From: Hyalella azteca
Lineage: Eukaryota; Arthropoda; Malacostraca; Amphipoda; Hyalellidae
Direction: 5' to 3'
Length of the DNA: 64,000 nt
Assembly: GCF_000764305.2 (NCBI RefSeq)
Contig: NW_025945833.1
Span: 1-64,000 of the forward strand
Part shown: positions 14,261 through 25,300 of the stretch, one piece after another
How the letters are laid out: each line of letters starts with the position of its first letter
Numbering within the stretch: the stretch's first letter is position 1
The notes under the pieces: model-generated
What the model saw: the letters and a program-made list of their open reading frames with translations, nothing else
Database searches by the model: none
Told to the model about the DNA's origin: nothing
Translations under genes and position numbers: made by a program

Positions 14261-14469
14261 TCATATAGTAAAAAAATGGCTGAATGGCTGCCGCCATTCA
14301 GCCGCTGGGCTCAGTGGGCTGGCATGGTGGTCTGCGCAGGTTACGTACTGGCGGTACGGCAGTAAACACTGAGTTTTTGTGGTGAAAGGTTGGGTGATGT
14401 TGCTGCGCTCCCATTTTGGGCAGGCGCGCTCGTAAATTCCATGTGATGATGGTAATTAAGATTGCTTCT

Positions 14470-14780
14470 AGAGTGGCACAGTGATTGGCAATACTTTGAC
14501 AATCCTGGACAACATAAGACAACAAGTCAAGCTCATTCATTTCCTTAAAGATGGCGTAGTTGCAGTCACATCAGAGTTGTGGTCACGTCGTGATAAGTTG
14601 CCACTTGAGTCAAGGCAAATGTTAGTGTTGACTGCTTTTAGGGTAAAATTAGAGATTATGGTAAAACGTGCGTGGGAGTTGGTGAAAAGTTTGCGGCTGC
14701 CTGCTCGTGAATGGCTTTTAATGGCCAAAGTATGGAATTCACGGCTTGAAGTAATAGAATCTTGGCTGGAAAATCCATAA
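14470..14780 (+). CDS. Unidentified open frame of about 103 codons, doubtful
   Basis: Stop-to-stop open frame between two retrotransposon tails. The product would be Leu/Val/Lys-rich and amphipathic, with Trp-Glu-Leu and Trp-Leu motifs, but there is no early ATG and no domain I recognise. Probably element-derived or chance. Confidence 0.12.
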
Positions 14781-14809
14781 AACCAGGGCTCAAAAATTCA
14801 GTCACGGCT

Positions 14810-15125
14810 TGTCAAGTAGATATATTCTATACCTGTGGAATAGCCTATTGATTACATTGTTGGCACTCCGAGTATGAAGGCATTCAAGAACAGACTAGAT
14901 AAAGCTATGGAAAAATATATGTTCAGACTTGAGATGCCTAGCACCATAACAAACCTGGTGGAAGTCTAGTAACTATTTCAAACTATCATCAGTCCTGAGA
15001 AGATCCGGTCGAATGACACGATTTTAGATCCTCTGTGAACAAGTCACGAAAAGTTTAGGAATTGGGGACCGGCCACATCAGGCCTACTTTTTGCGCTGAC
15101 ATCACTATGTTATATCACCGACATG
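14810..15125 (+). mobile_element. 3' end of a non-LTR retrotransposon, plus strand
   Basis: Around 14850-14970 the plus strand reads DYIVGTPSMKAFKNRLDK and continues in frame to a stop (TAG) after a short Met/Leu-rich tail, the typical C-terminus of arthropod LINE polyproteins. The sequence after the stop matches the reverse complement of 13920-14100 and the fragment at 37590-37650 (ggccacatca, gatcactatgttat). Only the last codons and the 3' UTR are present. Confidence 0.65.
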
Positions 15126-15218
15126 TAATACCATGTACCGTCAAACAGGGTAATAAAGGATGGGTAGGGTAAATCAGGACAGCTCTAACATTTTGTAGAA
15201 CTGTTGTAGCAACTAAAC

Positions 15219-16188
15219 TACCATAAAATGGGGTAACTTAGACTACTTTTTTTTTAATGATGCTATTTTTCTACTAGCTAAATTAAACTTGAATTGAAAA
15301 ATGCAAAATACAGGTCTATACTCTAGGTTCATTTGCCATAAATTGCTGGTTCTTGCCTCTCATAGTTTTGATGTAATTTCAAAAAAAGGTGATGGTCTTT
15401 GTTACCCCAGCTCTTAGGGTATCTTAGACTGGGTGGTAAAATCAACTATATTTTTTGATAAAATAACTCCAAATAACCCCAGGTTTTAGTGCATTGTAGT
15501 AGAACTCTTCTAGTTACATATGCAAATGACAAATTTGAGGAAATTTTCATAGTTTGCAAATGGGGGGGGTGCCGCCCCTGAATGGAGGAACTTAGACCAC
15601 CTAATGTCAGCCGTGACCGGGTAATATTGACCGGCTTGGAAATTAAGTTAAAATTACCATATATAAGACTATAGAGTCTGAAACATAAAGAAAAAACATT
15701 AAATAATAGGTATATCAAAAATAAAATGTTATATATGGTAATTTTAAATTAATTTCCAAGCTGGTCTATGTTAACCCATCAGGGCTGACATTAGGTGGTC
15801 TAAGTTCCCCCATTTGGGGGCAGTGCCTCCCATTTACAAACTATGACACTTTCCTCAAATTTGTCATTTGCATCTGTAACTAGGAGAGTTCTACTACAAT
15901 GCACTAAAACTTGGAGTTATTTTACCAAATAATGAAAAAAATTGGAGCGGGTTCTACAACAGGCTTTAAATAATAGCTCTTTTTTGTGGGTCACATTTTT
16001 CATTTTTTAACCTATTCGATATGCATAATTTTTGTATCTTTCTATTGTTACATAGCCTCAGTATTAGGCCTTTAATGCCCATTGACAAAATTTTTCTATG
16101 TCCAAAAGTTTTTGTGTTTTGGGGGTTTTTGTTGAACTGAAAGTGGTCTAAGTTACCCTGGGAGTCTAAGTAACCCGCTTCTATGGTA
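15219..16188. mobile_element. Palindromic MITE flanked by TA, copy 1
   Basis: The element begins TA-CCATAAAATGGGGTAACTT and ends, inverted, with the same motif (...CTATGG-TA), with similar inverted termini. Most of its length is a giant imperfect inverted repeat: 15250-15660 pairs with 15730-16150 around a short centre near 15665-15725. Shared arm sequences include gcaaatgacaaatttgagg, ggtggtctaagttcc and the ccatatata/tatatatgg pair. There is no transposase ORF. TA flanks fit a Tc1/mariner-type target, but the superfamily is inferred. Confidence 0.7.
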
Positions 16189-16894
16189 CATTTTTCTTTA
16201 ATGTTTATTTTTACATTTTTATATTTCTCTGTAAAATAATATTTCCTTATTAAATAATAAAATTAATAAAATTTTACATTCAATGTCACCCTCCCCCCTA
16301 ATGTGACCCCCTACCCTAGGTGGGCCGCGGTGAAATTATCAAGCGCTGACCGGTTTGCAGCGACTAAAAGGTTGTCGACCACTGATGTAGACAATATCGA
16401 CAATAAAATGTATAAAAAAATTTTTTATTTAAATACCACATTTTTCATGTGGACTCAAAAGTAGAAAATAATTTTTCGGCAGCTACTGATCTCTGTTTGC
16501 TTTCATTCTCTTGGTCTTTTGTATTTCAGTACACGTTGTTGCAAGCCAATTTACTTGACTTGATGTATGTATCGATGATACGAAGCGTATCATCAATATA
16601 CGCAGTCTAAACACGAATATCCTCTCGAGGATGACATGCATTAAAGGTTCCAACCCCTGCTTGCGAGTTCCTTTAGAGTTTATACACCTGGAAACGTGCA
16701 ACAAATTATTGATTATTGTATTGTTATTGGGAGCTGATCTTCCCTAAAAGTTTCAGAGCGCTAGCTAATGGGAAAGTTGGTGAAATATCGATTGCAAGAT
16801 TTGATCATCACAGACACGAAAGCGAGCTGACAGACGGACACGAAAGCGAGCTAAGAAAAACGTGGTAAAAAATAGGGCAAGAACACGAAAAAAT

Positions 16895-17470
16895 TCATAC
16901 TATCTGGACACGTATCAAGAGGTGTTTAAATTTTGAAACAACTTTCCATCATTTAATATTTATCTTAGTTTGGAATGTGAATCCAATCTATTTATTGTGA
17001 AATCAAATTTGACATTACCAAAACAAGATGTGGGACACCAACTCCTCATATGTTACATCACAGCTTGATGTGCCGTATACTGTGTAAGATTTATAGTTTA
17101 TATCATCAATTTGTATGTGGTTTTGAAAATTTTGTTGGTATTGGGGAAATTGTGAGAATTCTCTGCAAAAGTTAACAGAATTTTTTTAGAACATATTTTT
17201 ATTTAGAAGAACATTTTTTAAAATATATTCATTGCTAAAGTTTGTCAGTTACTGATAAACGACCAATGAGTATAATGGAGTAAGGCGTTGCTGACTCGGT
17301 ATCGGATTTGGAACCTCATCGATATCCGAACCACGGCAGTGTCTGATTAGCTCAGTGGATCAATTGTCACTGCCGTGTAAGGTGTAATGTGTAGGCTCTT
17401 CAATCCATTTTGTTATGTAAATGTGAGAATACATTACATATCCAGAATTCCACTCAAGCTTTCCACTGCA
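16895..17470 (+). repeat. Dispersed repeat, copy B, with tRNA-like segment (putative SINE)
   Basis: Uninterrupted counterpart of the repeat at 10100-11265. Positions 17340-17425 contain tagctcagtgg, which fits a tRNA A-box, then ggctcttcaatcc, which resembles a decayed B-box. Copy A has the equivalent agctcagtgtaagagtatc. This suggests a tRNA-derived SINE or composite repeat. No intact cloverleaf can be folded by eye, so it is not annotated as a tRNA. Confidence 0.4.
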
Positions 17471-18734
17471 CTCACTTGTCTCATTTCATGCAGTTTTTGC
17501 AATGGTGGGAATAAACTCACAGACAATGAGATAAAAAAATATTAGTACAAATAAATTTTGAGAATGAAACGCCAATGAAGATGCACATGCAGAGCAATAA
17601 AGCTGCACATGTTCTCAGGCACACACACTTGAATGACTTAGTCTCCTCCCCATGATTAAAAATGCTACAATTTCGAGCAATTGGAGTTATTGTACAGAGA
17701 AATGACCCTTCTTGAGGCCAGATATTTGGTCCTTTTGTTTTCATAATTTTTTTAAATGGGTTCGAGTTCATAATTGTGAATTTGAAGACTGCATTCAATG
17801 TGAAAAAAATCTATATTAATACCTGGAAAATCAGTTGCTGCATATGTAAAATGAAAGGCACCTTGAAAATACTTGACAGAATTAAGGGCAGATATCATTT
17901 GCAACTGAAGTTGTAGTGACTCAAAAACCTGAGATGATTAGGGTTATACTGACAGTAGAGCAAGTAAGAGGATCTAGTCCTAAATATATTGTAGGAAATT
18001 TTCTGTATTGTAATGGGATTTTTGGAGGTCTGCATTAGTAAGTTGGAGGATCTCGTGTGGTGGCAGGTGTGCGATTCATTGTAATATTGGTCTTTAATTC
18101 TAACATGCCTACTTAATCATCTCACAAATTTAAAGTTTCATGTATGAAGTTGTCCAATCAAATCTAAGCTTACTGGAATATAATAGTTTATACTATTTTC
18201 ATTTTCATTATCTATTGAATCGTCAATGAATATCATGTTACAGACCTTTTGTCATGCAGAATTAATAAGTGAGAATCTTTTTACCAACGTTTTCATTTTA
18301 CATAATTAGTAGACTTAATGCATTACCATCAAATGATGATAGTTTTGAGCATTTTTTGTTGATAACTTCTTACCATGAAACATTTCATAAATGAGTTTGG
18401 ACTCATTTTAAAGGCCTTTGCAAGGGCTATCATATGTCATGACATCTCCAAAAAAGTTCCATATGCTATTTGTAAGGTGCCAGACGGTGCCCAGACGCAA
18501 AGTAAAAGTCTTCTGAATTACCCCTGGTAATGGGATAATAATAGATACTTGAAATAAAACATAATTTTGAAATGTTTGAAGCATGCAGAGTGTTTTCATC
18601 CATTACTAACAGTACTCTGAAGTCCTCCTCTTCCTTTGTAGATGTTGTAGATGTAGAGTAAATGACATTTTCTGTGATTTTTACTCATTTTTCCTTTATC
18701 AATATATTACCATATCCATGGACATACCATTGAG
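17471..18734. other. No gene seen
   Basis: AT-rich sequence with short open frames on the minus strand (17517-17798, 18408-18599) that have no recognisable domains. Nothing else identified. Confidence 0.4.
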
Positions 18735-20171
18735 TACCATAAAATTAGGTAACTTTGACCACTTTTTTTTTTAAATGATATCATTTTTTTTACTATATAA
18801 GCTAAACTTAAATTGAAACATGCAAAATACAGGTCTATACTCTAGCTTCAATCACCATAAATTACTGGCTCCTGCCTCTCATAGTTTTGATGTAATTTAA
18901 AAAAAAGTGATGGTCTTTGTTACCCCAGCTCTTGGGGTTTCTTTGACTGGGTGGTAAAATCAATTTTATTTTTTGGTAAAATAACTCCAGGTTTTGGTGC
19001 ATTGTAGTAGAACTCTTCTAGTTACATATGCAAATGACAAATTTTAGGAAAGTGTCATAGTTTGCAAATTAGGGGCACCGCCCCCCAATGGGTGAAATGT
19101 GACCACCTAATGGCAGCTGTGATGGGGTAACATTGACCGGCTTGGAAGTTAAGTTAGAATTACCATATATAAGACTCTGTAGAGTCTGAAACATAAAGAA
19201 AAAAACATTAATAGTGTATCAAATATAAAATATGTTATATAGGTACCTATGGTAATTTTAACTTAATTTCCAAGCCGGTCAATGTTACCCCATCATGGCT
19301 GCCATTAGGTGGTCAAAGTTCCCCCATTAAGGGGCGGTGCCCCCCATTTGCAAAATTTCCTAAAATTTGTCATTTGCATATGTAACTAGAAGAATTCTAC
19401 TACAATGCATCAAAACCTGGAGTTATTTTACCAAAAAATAAAAAAATTGGAGGGTGTACTCACGTAACACAATAGAAAAATTTAAAAAGTTTGCATATCT
19501 AATAGGTTAAAAAATTAAAAATGTGACCCACAAAAAAGAGCTATTATTTAAAGCCTGTCGGAGTACCCCTTCCAATTTTTTTATTTTTTGGTAAAAAAAC
19601 TCCAGGTTTTGATGCATTGTAGTAAACTCTTCTAGTTACATATGCAAATGACAATTTGCCTTTTGCATATGTAACTAGAAGAGTTCTACTACAATGCACC
19701 ACAACCTGGAGTTAGTTGGAGTTATTTTATCAAAAAAATAAAATTGATTTTACCACCCGGTCAAAGAAACCCCAAGAGCTGGGGTAACAAAGACCATCAC
19801 TTTTTTTGAAATTACATCAAAACTATGAGAGGCAGGAGCCAGCAATTTATGGTGAGTAAAGCTAGAGTATAGACCTGTATTTTGCCTGTTTCAATTTAAG
19901 TTTAACTTATCTAGTAAAAAAAATGGCATCATTTTGAAAAAAAAAGTGGTCAAAGTTACCCCATTTTACGGTAGCTCTTTTTTGTGGGTCACATTTTTAA
20001 TTTTTTAACCTATTAGATATGCAAACTTTTTAAATCTTTCTATTGTGTTACGTAGCCTCAGTATTAGGTCTTTAATGGCCATTGATGAAATTTTTATATG
20101 TCAAATAGTTTTTGAGTTTTGGGGGTTTTTGTTAAAAAAACGAAAACTGGTCAAAGTTACCCTGGGAGTCT

Positions 20172-20978
20172 TTAAGGGGACCGGTTACCCCAAAAATCAG
20201 AAATTTTGACTACCATTTTCTTGACTCATTTTGTAGCTGCTGAAAAGGCGCATCTAACCCAGTTTACTGCATGTCTGTGCGTGCTATAGTTTTTGCGCAA
20301 GACAATTTTAAAAATATATATAATGACCATTTTTTAACAATATATACAAAGATTTATTTGAATTAAATCTGTATATATAGATCATTACTCTCGTTAATTA
20401 CAAAGTCTTTGCACTCGTTTTAAAGCTACAAACAAGACGCGTTCAACAAAGCTACTATACCATAGATGTACATGCAATACTTTTTTGTGTAATACAGTCT
20501 TGAACTTTAATAAAATGATCATTTTAAACCATTATTTACAAATAAATGGTATTTGTTATTATTTAGTTTAATTGCAAAGCGTTTGCACTCGTTTGAAAGC
20601 TCCAAACAAGATGCATTCAACAAAGCTACTACCATGGATGTACATGCAATAGTTTTTGCGTAATGCAGTTGTAAAGTTATGTAAAAATATGGTGAGTGAA
20701 GCTAGAGTATAGACCTGTATTTTGCATGTTTCAATTCAAGTTTAATTTAGCTAGTAAAAAAATGGCATCATTTATAAAAAAGAAAGTGGTCTAAGTTACC
20801 CCATTTTACGGTACCCGTTTTTGGCCGTTTTCTATGAATATTACATTTTGTATCAATTTTTTCGAAAAATTCAAAGGAGCAAAATGTTATTTTTTACGTT
20901 TTATGTGTGTATGTGAAGTTTCACAATGATCGGATAATAACTGAAGAAGTTTTTACGGAGGGTAGCCAGTCCCCTTAA
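20172..20978. mobile_element. Nested piggyBac-type MITE with TTAA target duplication
   Basis: TTAA lies at both 20172-20175 and 20975-20978. Inside are terminal inverted repeats GGGGACCGGTTACCC (left) and GGGGACTGGCTACCC (right, reverse complement), 13 of 15 identical. The body is 799 bp without a transposase ORF. TTAA duplication is the known hallmark of piggyBac-superfamily insertion; assignment to that superfamily is inferred. A related end is at 9778. It contains a fragment of the palindromic family at about 20685-20816. Confidence 0.7.
20685..20816. mobile_element. Fragment of the palindromic MITE inside the TTAA element
   Basis: This stretch runs from gaagctagagtatagacctg to taccccattttacggta, reproducing about 130 bp of one terminal arm of the palindromic family (compare 19855-19975). 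It sits inside the TTAA element, so copies of the palindromic family are found both outside and inside it. Confidence 0.6.
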
Positions 20979-20998
20979 AGTAACCCCATTATATGGTA

Positions 20999-22304
20999 TT
21001 GATAACAACCTTGTCCACTGCAAGCTTCAAATCAGCAGCCATAGAGCATTTCTTTTGTATCTGTAAGCTTTCAGGATGGCTTGTAATTTCACACAGTTTT
21101 AATTGAGTCAAGTGAATTCACCATAATAAAAAATCATAAAAAACATACCTGTAACAGAAAAGAATATTTTAGTGACAACCATCATATTTTTTGAAGAAAT
21201 AAATCATAGTTTAACTGAACTACTTTTCATTCTATGTTGCCTGGTGCACAATTCTATTTCTATTTGACATTCTATGCCTAATTTTGTGATGATTGATGAT
21301 GCATTAATTTTTGTCAAGCAAAATTCTTTTTGCTGAACAAGGTGAATTTGATCATAATACATTGTTGTTAATTTTTTTTGTTAACTGTAGTCTTTGCTAA
21401 TTGAGGTTCTACTGTAAGGCATTATTAGGGGTGTCTCTTATTGCCCTGTCGTGCGGAAATGGCGGCCATTTTTTGGGAATGAGCTACTCAAATTCTGTTA
21501 ATAACATTTTTAAGCAACACCTGTTTGCTACTATTATGTAAATAAAATTCTTTAATACGGCAAATGTTTATTTTTGCTACAGACCTTAGCAGAGGTACTT
21601 TTCAAAAAATCTCATTATTCATGCTGTTTTTTTCAGGGATTTTTTAGAGGAAGTAAATATATGATTTCTTAACTTGCTTTATGCTACATAGATAGGAAAA
21701 ATGTTGAACTTCACATCACTATTTTTAGTTTTGCAATAGTTTGATTGGTTTAGCTGCTATCACATTTTAAAAAAATGTTGCAGAACTGTCGCTTATTACC
21801 CAGGCTGTCCCTTATTACCCAGTTTGATGATATTTGAATTTGCAAATAGAAAAAAAGGGTTAAATATGGATGCAGCATGCCACAAGCATTAGAAAAAAGT
21901 GCATTCAAATGGTAAATATATCCTAAGTATCTGTTTTGTTAGAGTGCTGAAACTTTTTAAGGGATTTTTGATGGTGCTGCTCTGCAATAGGTTTTCTGCT
22001 GAAATAAAACTTGTTGACTTTCACCAAATGCAAGATCACCAACTTATTCTGTTCTTATCATAATATCTTGTACTAAATATAGTTGAATAGCTATTAATTT
22101 GTCCATATTACATTTATGTTGCACATATATACTGCAATCATTGACTTTTGAGAAATGTTTATCAAGTATATTTCTTCCAATTTTCTCTCAAATAGTTTTC
22201 CTATCAGATTCACCAGTAGCTGTGCTACTTTTATAAAAGTGGAGTAGTTAGTTTGGCATAAAAAACTACTTAATCCAGAGGATCAGGTTGAGCCTCACTT
22301 GATT
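20999..22304. other. Upstream region of TAF4, no gene seen
   Basis: No coding feature recognised. It may hold the TAF4 promoter, 5' UTR or first intron. A cag at 22273-22279 (aatccag) could be a splice acceptor just upstream of the first coding exon found. I could not identify a promoter. Confidence 0.35.
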
Positions 22305-25300
22305 ATGGCCGCTGTGCCAACCACTGGTGCTGCGGGAGCTGCTCATGTCACAGCCGTGCCACTGCAGCAGGGCATGCAGATCATGAATGTCAGACCAACA
22401 CAAGGAAGCTTACTGCAACCTCAGCAAGTCAGATCTTTGGCTCCCAGAATGATTCTCAGCCCACAAGTTTTGCATAATGTCAGACCAGGACAGCCTGGGG
22501 TGAGTTTAGTTCTTTAATTATTCAAATTCTAATCTGGATTAACATACATTCTTTTCTTTATCAAACTTGCTGCTGCATGCTTGAAGTCAGCCAAATTACA
22601 TTAATATTTCTACAACAAATTGATTATATGCTCAAATAGTAAATATATAGCTTTCTAATAATTGTTTTTTAGAAACTTTGGAAGAATGTAATGTTGCAGT
22701 ATGACAATTTTTGAACTGTGTGGTGCTACAGTATGATTTGGGAAGGTGTGATGCTGCAGTAGGTGTTGGGAAGGTGTGATGCTGCAGGAGGTGTTGGGAA
22801 GGTGTGATGCTGCAGGAGGTGTTGGGAAGGTGTGGTGCTGCAGGAGTTGGGAAGGTGTGGTGCTGCATTAGGTGTTGGGAAGGTGTGGTGCTGCAGTAGG
22901 TGTTGGGAAGGTGTGATGCTGCAGGAGGAGTTGGGAAGGAGTGGTGCTGCATTAGGTGTTGGGGAGGTGTGGTGCTGCATTAGGTGTTGGGAAGGTGTGG
23001 TGCTGCATTAGGTGTTGAGAAGGTGTGGTGCTGCATTAGGTGTTGGGAAGGTGTGGTGCTGCAGTAGGTGTTGGGAAGGTGTGGTGCTGCAGTAGGTGTT
23101 GGGAAGGTGTGGTGCTATGTGCCTCCAGCAAACTTCACAAGTAGACAAACTCATCTACTTGTGTAATAAGAGGTAACCATAAGAGTGGAAGGATAAAGAA
23201 ACAATTGGTCCAAAAGATTAATTGAAGGAATCTTATACAAAAGTGAAGCAAACAAGAGTGACTGAAGTAAACAGAAGACAAACTCTAAAGGTAGTAATGG
23301 CAAATAAAAGTAATGTGTGAATTGTGAGTGATTATGCTAAGAATGCAATAAGAATTGGAGCATGGCAGGGGGAGGTGGTACTTGCATCAGTTAAATGGAA
23401 AGCACAACTAATTAAATTCATTTACTAAAATTAAACTGATAATACTTTTGACATGGCTTTGGCACACGGGTAATATTTTTAGGTGACTAAACCTCTCCAG
23501 GGGTATCATGCCACTTGAGCTGATAGAACATGCTTGAAGCATTAATTAATGGAAAAAAAATCAGAAATTATAATTAATGAAGCTACAATGAACAAATTGA
23601 AAGTCAAACACTGAACTTCATGACTGTAGACAATGAGTAAAGAAGTGACCGACTTAAGAAAATTTTTGAATGATCATGATCAAAGTTTATGAAAAATTGC
23701 AACAAAAAGGTGGAACAGAATAGCTAGCACAAACTGAATGAACATAAATAATACAAGCAGAGAAAAAATACCTTAGAACAGCATAGAACAAGGTATCAAT
23801 AAACCTTGCAACACCAAAGAATAAAAGTAAGAACCAATAGCCTCAATAGAAATAATGGAAAGTAAAGCCCTGGTAAGTTCAATCACACAAGATTGCAGCA
23901 AAACTTTGACATATAGGCAACCAAAAATTTATCTTACTCTTGGCCTGAAGGGGTAACTCTTCCTTGCAATGGTCTTGCCTACTAGTAAATAATAGTCTTC
24001 TGAATTCCAATTGATTTGAAAAAAATACCCACAGCTTCAAAGTAATGGCAATGACACTGGCACTTCAATTGAAATTGGCACTGGTATGAGACAAGACAAC
24101 ACATGGCATTGTTAGTTATGAGCAGTGGGTTAAAATCAGGTAAATGAGTGAAGGAAGTGAGGAATGTGTTGTAACCCAGCTACAATATGACTCCCTGTGA
24201 CAGTGTGTTGCTGCAGTTTTAGTTTACTGAGGAGTGAACTGGCTGAGAATGAGTTAAAAGCATGGGACTGCAGTGTGAATCTTAATTAAATTGTGATGTA
24301 TTGAGTGCTGATGAACTAAAATACTAAAAAGAAAGTATTTTACTTATTTAATATTGATTTTCAGGTAATTTCTGGTTCTCCTGGACATCTTATCATAAAA
24401 TCGGATGGGGGGCAGATGCACCTGGTGAGAGTGAATCCCACGGTCGGACAAGGCCAGGGCGTTGGAGTGACCGTCAACAATGCCGTCTCCTCCAACGCCC
24501 TGCCTGCCACGTCTGTCCATGTCACACTCAACCAGCTCGCCTCCTCAAATAATGCAGGAATTGTTGCTGCTCATCCATTTAGATTTCAACAGTCACAAGT
24601 GAGTTTCATATGTATGAAATCTGAGGTCTGAGAAATTAAGATTTTTTTCCATTTACCTCTCACTCAGCCAATGTTGCTACCAATTTTTTTATTTCAATAA
24701 TGAATTGATTGCTGCAAGTCAGTGACATTGTGTTATCTTTGTATAATATGTTCAGAATTTTTAAGTGCATCTGAATAATTTGACTTGTTAATTTCAGGTG
24801 ACAGTGGTCTCCAGCAGTGGGCAGAACGCCATAGCTTCAGTTGCTCCCACCACAGTTAATAGTTTAAACCTCAATAATATAGTCCCAAATATGACCACTT
24901 TGAATAACTCAAGCAATATGAATAATAGTATTCCATCGTCAACTATAATGAACAACAGTACAAACCACTCAAACAACATTGTAGCCGCCTCCCCTGTCCT
25001 CAGTTCTGCATTAGGTAACAATGTGCAGCCCCACCAGCCTGCTGGCAATGCTGTTCAGGCTCAACCTCAACAGATGGTCAGTGTTAGTTGCTTCTCTGTA
25101 AAAGATTTTAATGTTCCCATTCGTATTTGTCATCTTGTTTAGTGTTTGATGAATGTTAAATGAGATGGTTTTCTTATGTTCTGTTCTTATACAATGTTAA
25201 ATGCATCAGTACAATAGTTCAATACAAAAATCGTGGTGATTCTGAAAGTTTTAATTGTCTTATTTTAGGGGCCAGCTATGATGGCATCAGCAGTGTAAAT

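Larger units (their letters stand above)
18735..20998. mobile_element. Palindromic TA-flanked MITE, copy 2, enlarged by nested insertions
   Basis: Same family as 15219-16188. It starts TA-CCATAAAATTAGGTAACTT and ends ...AAGTAACCCCATTATATGG-TA. The interior is a series of inverted arms (for example 18735-19157 against 19270-19440 around a hinge near 19160-19265, and partial arm copies around 19560-19970). The right part is split by the TTAA-flanked element at 20176-20974: the junction gggagtct/taagtaaccc corresponds to the uninterrupted gggagtctaagtaaccc at 16161-16176 in copy 1. Confidence 0.65.

Noticed and set aside
17340..17425. tRNA gene
   Set aside because: A-box and degenerate B-box are present, but stems do not pair into a cloverleaf; better explained as a tRNA-derived repeat.
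22632..22980. His/Pro/Thr-rich open frames on the minus strand
   Set aside because: Translation of the 28-bp minisatellite in a TAF4 intron; both frames are periodic artefacts.
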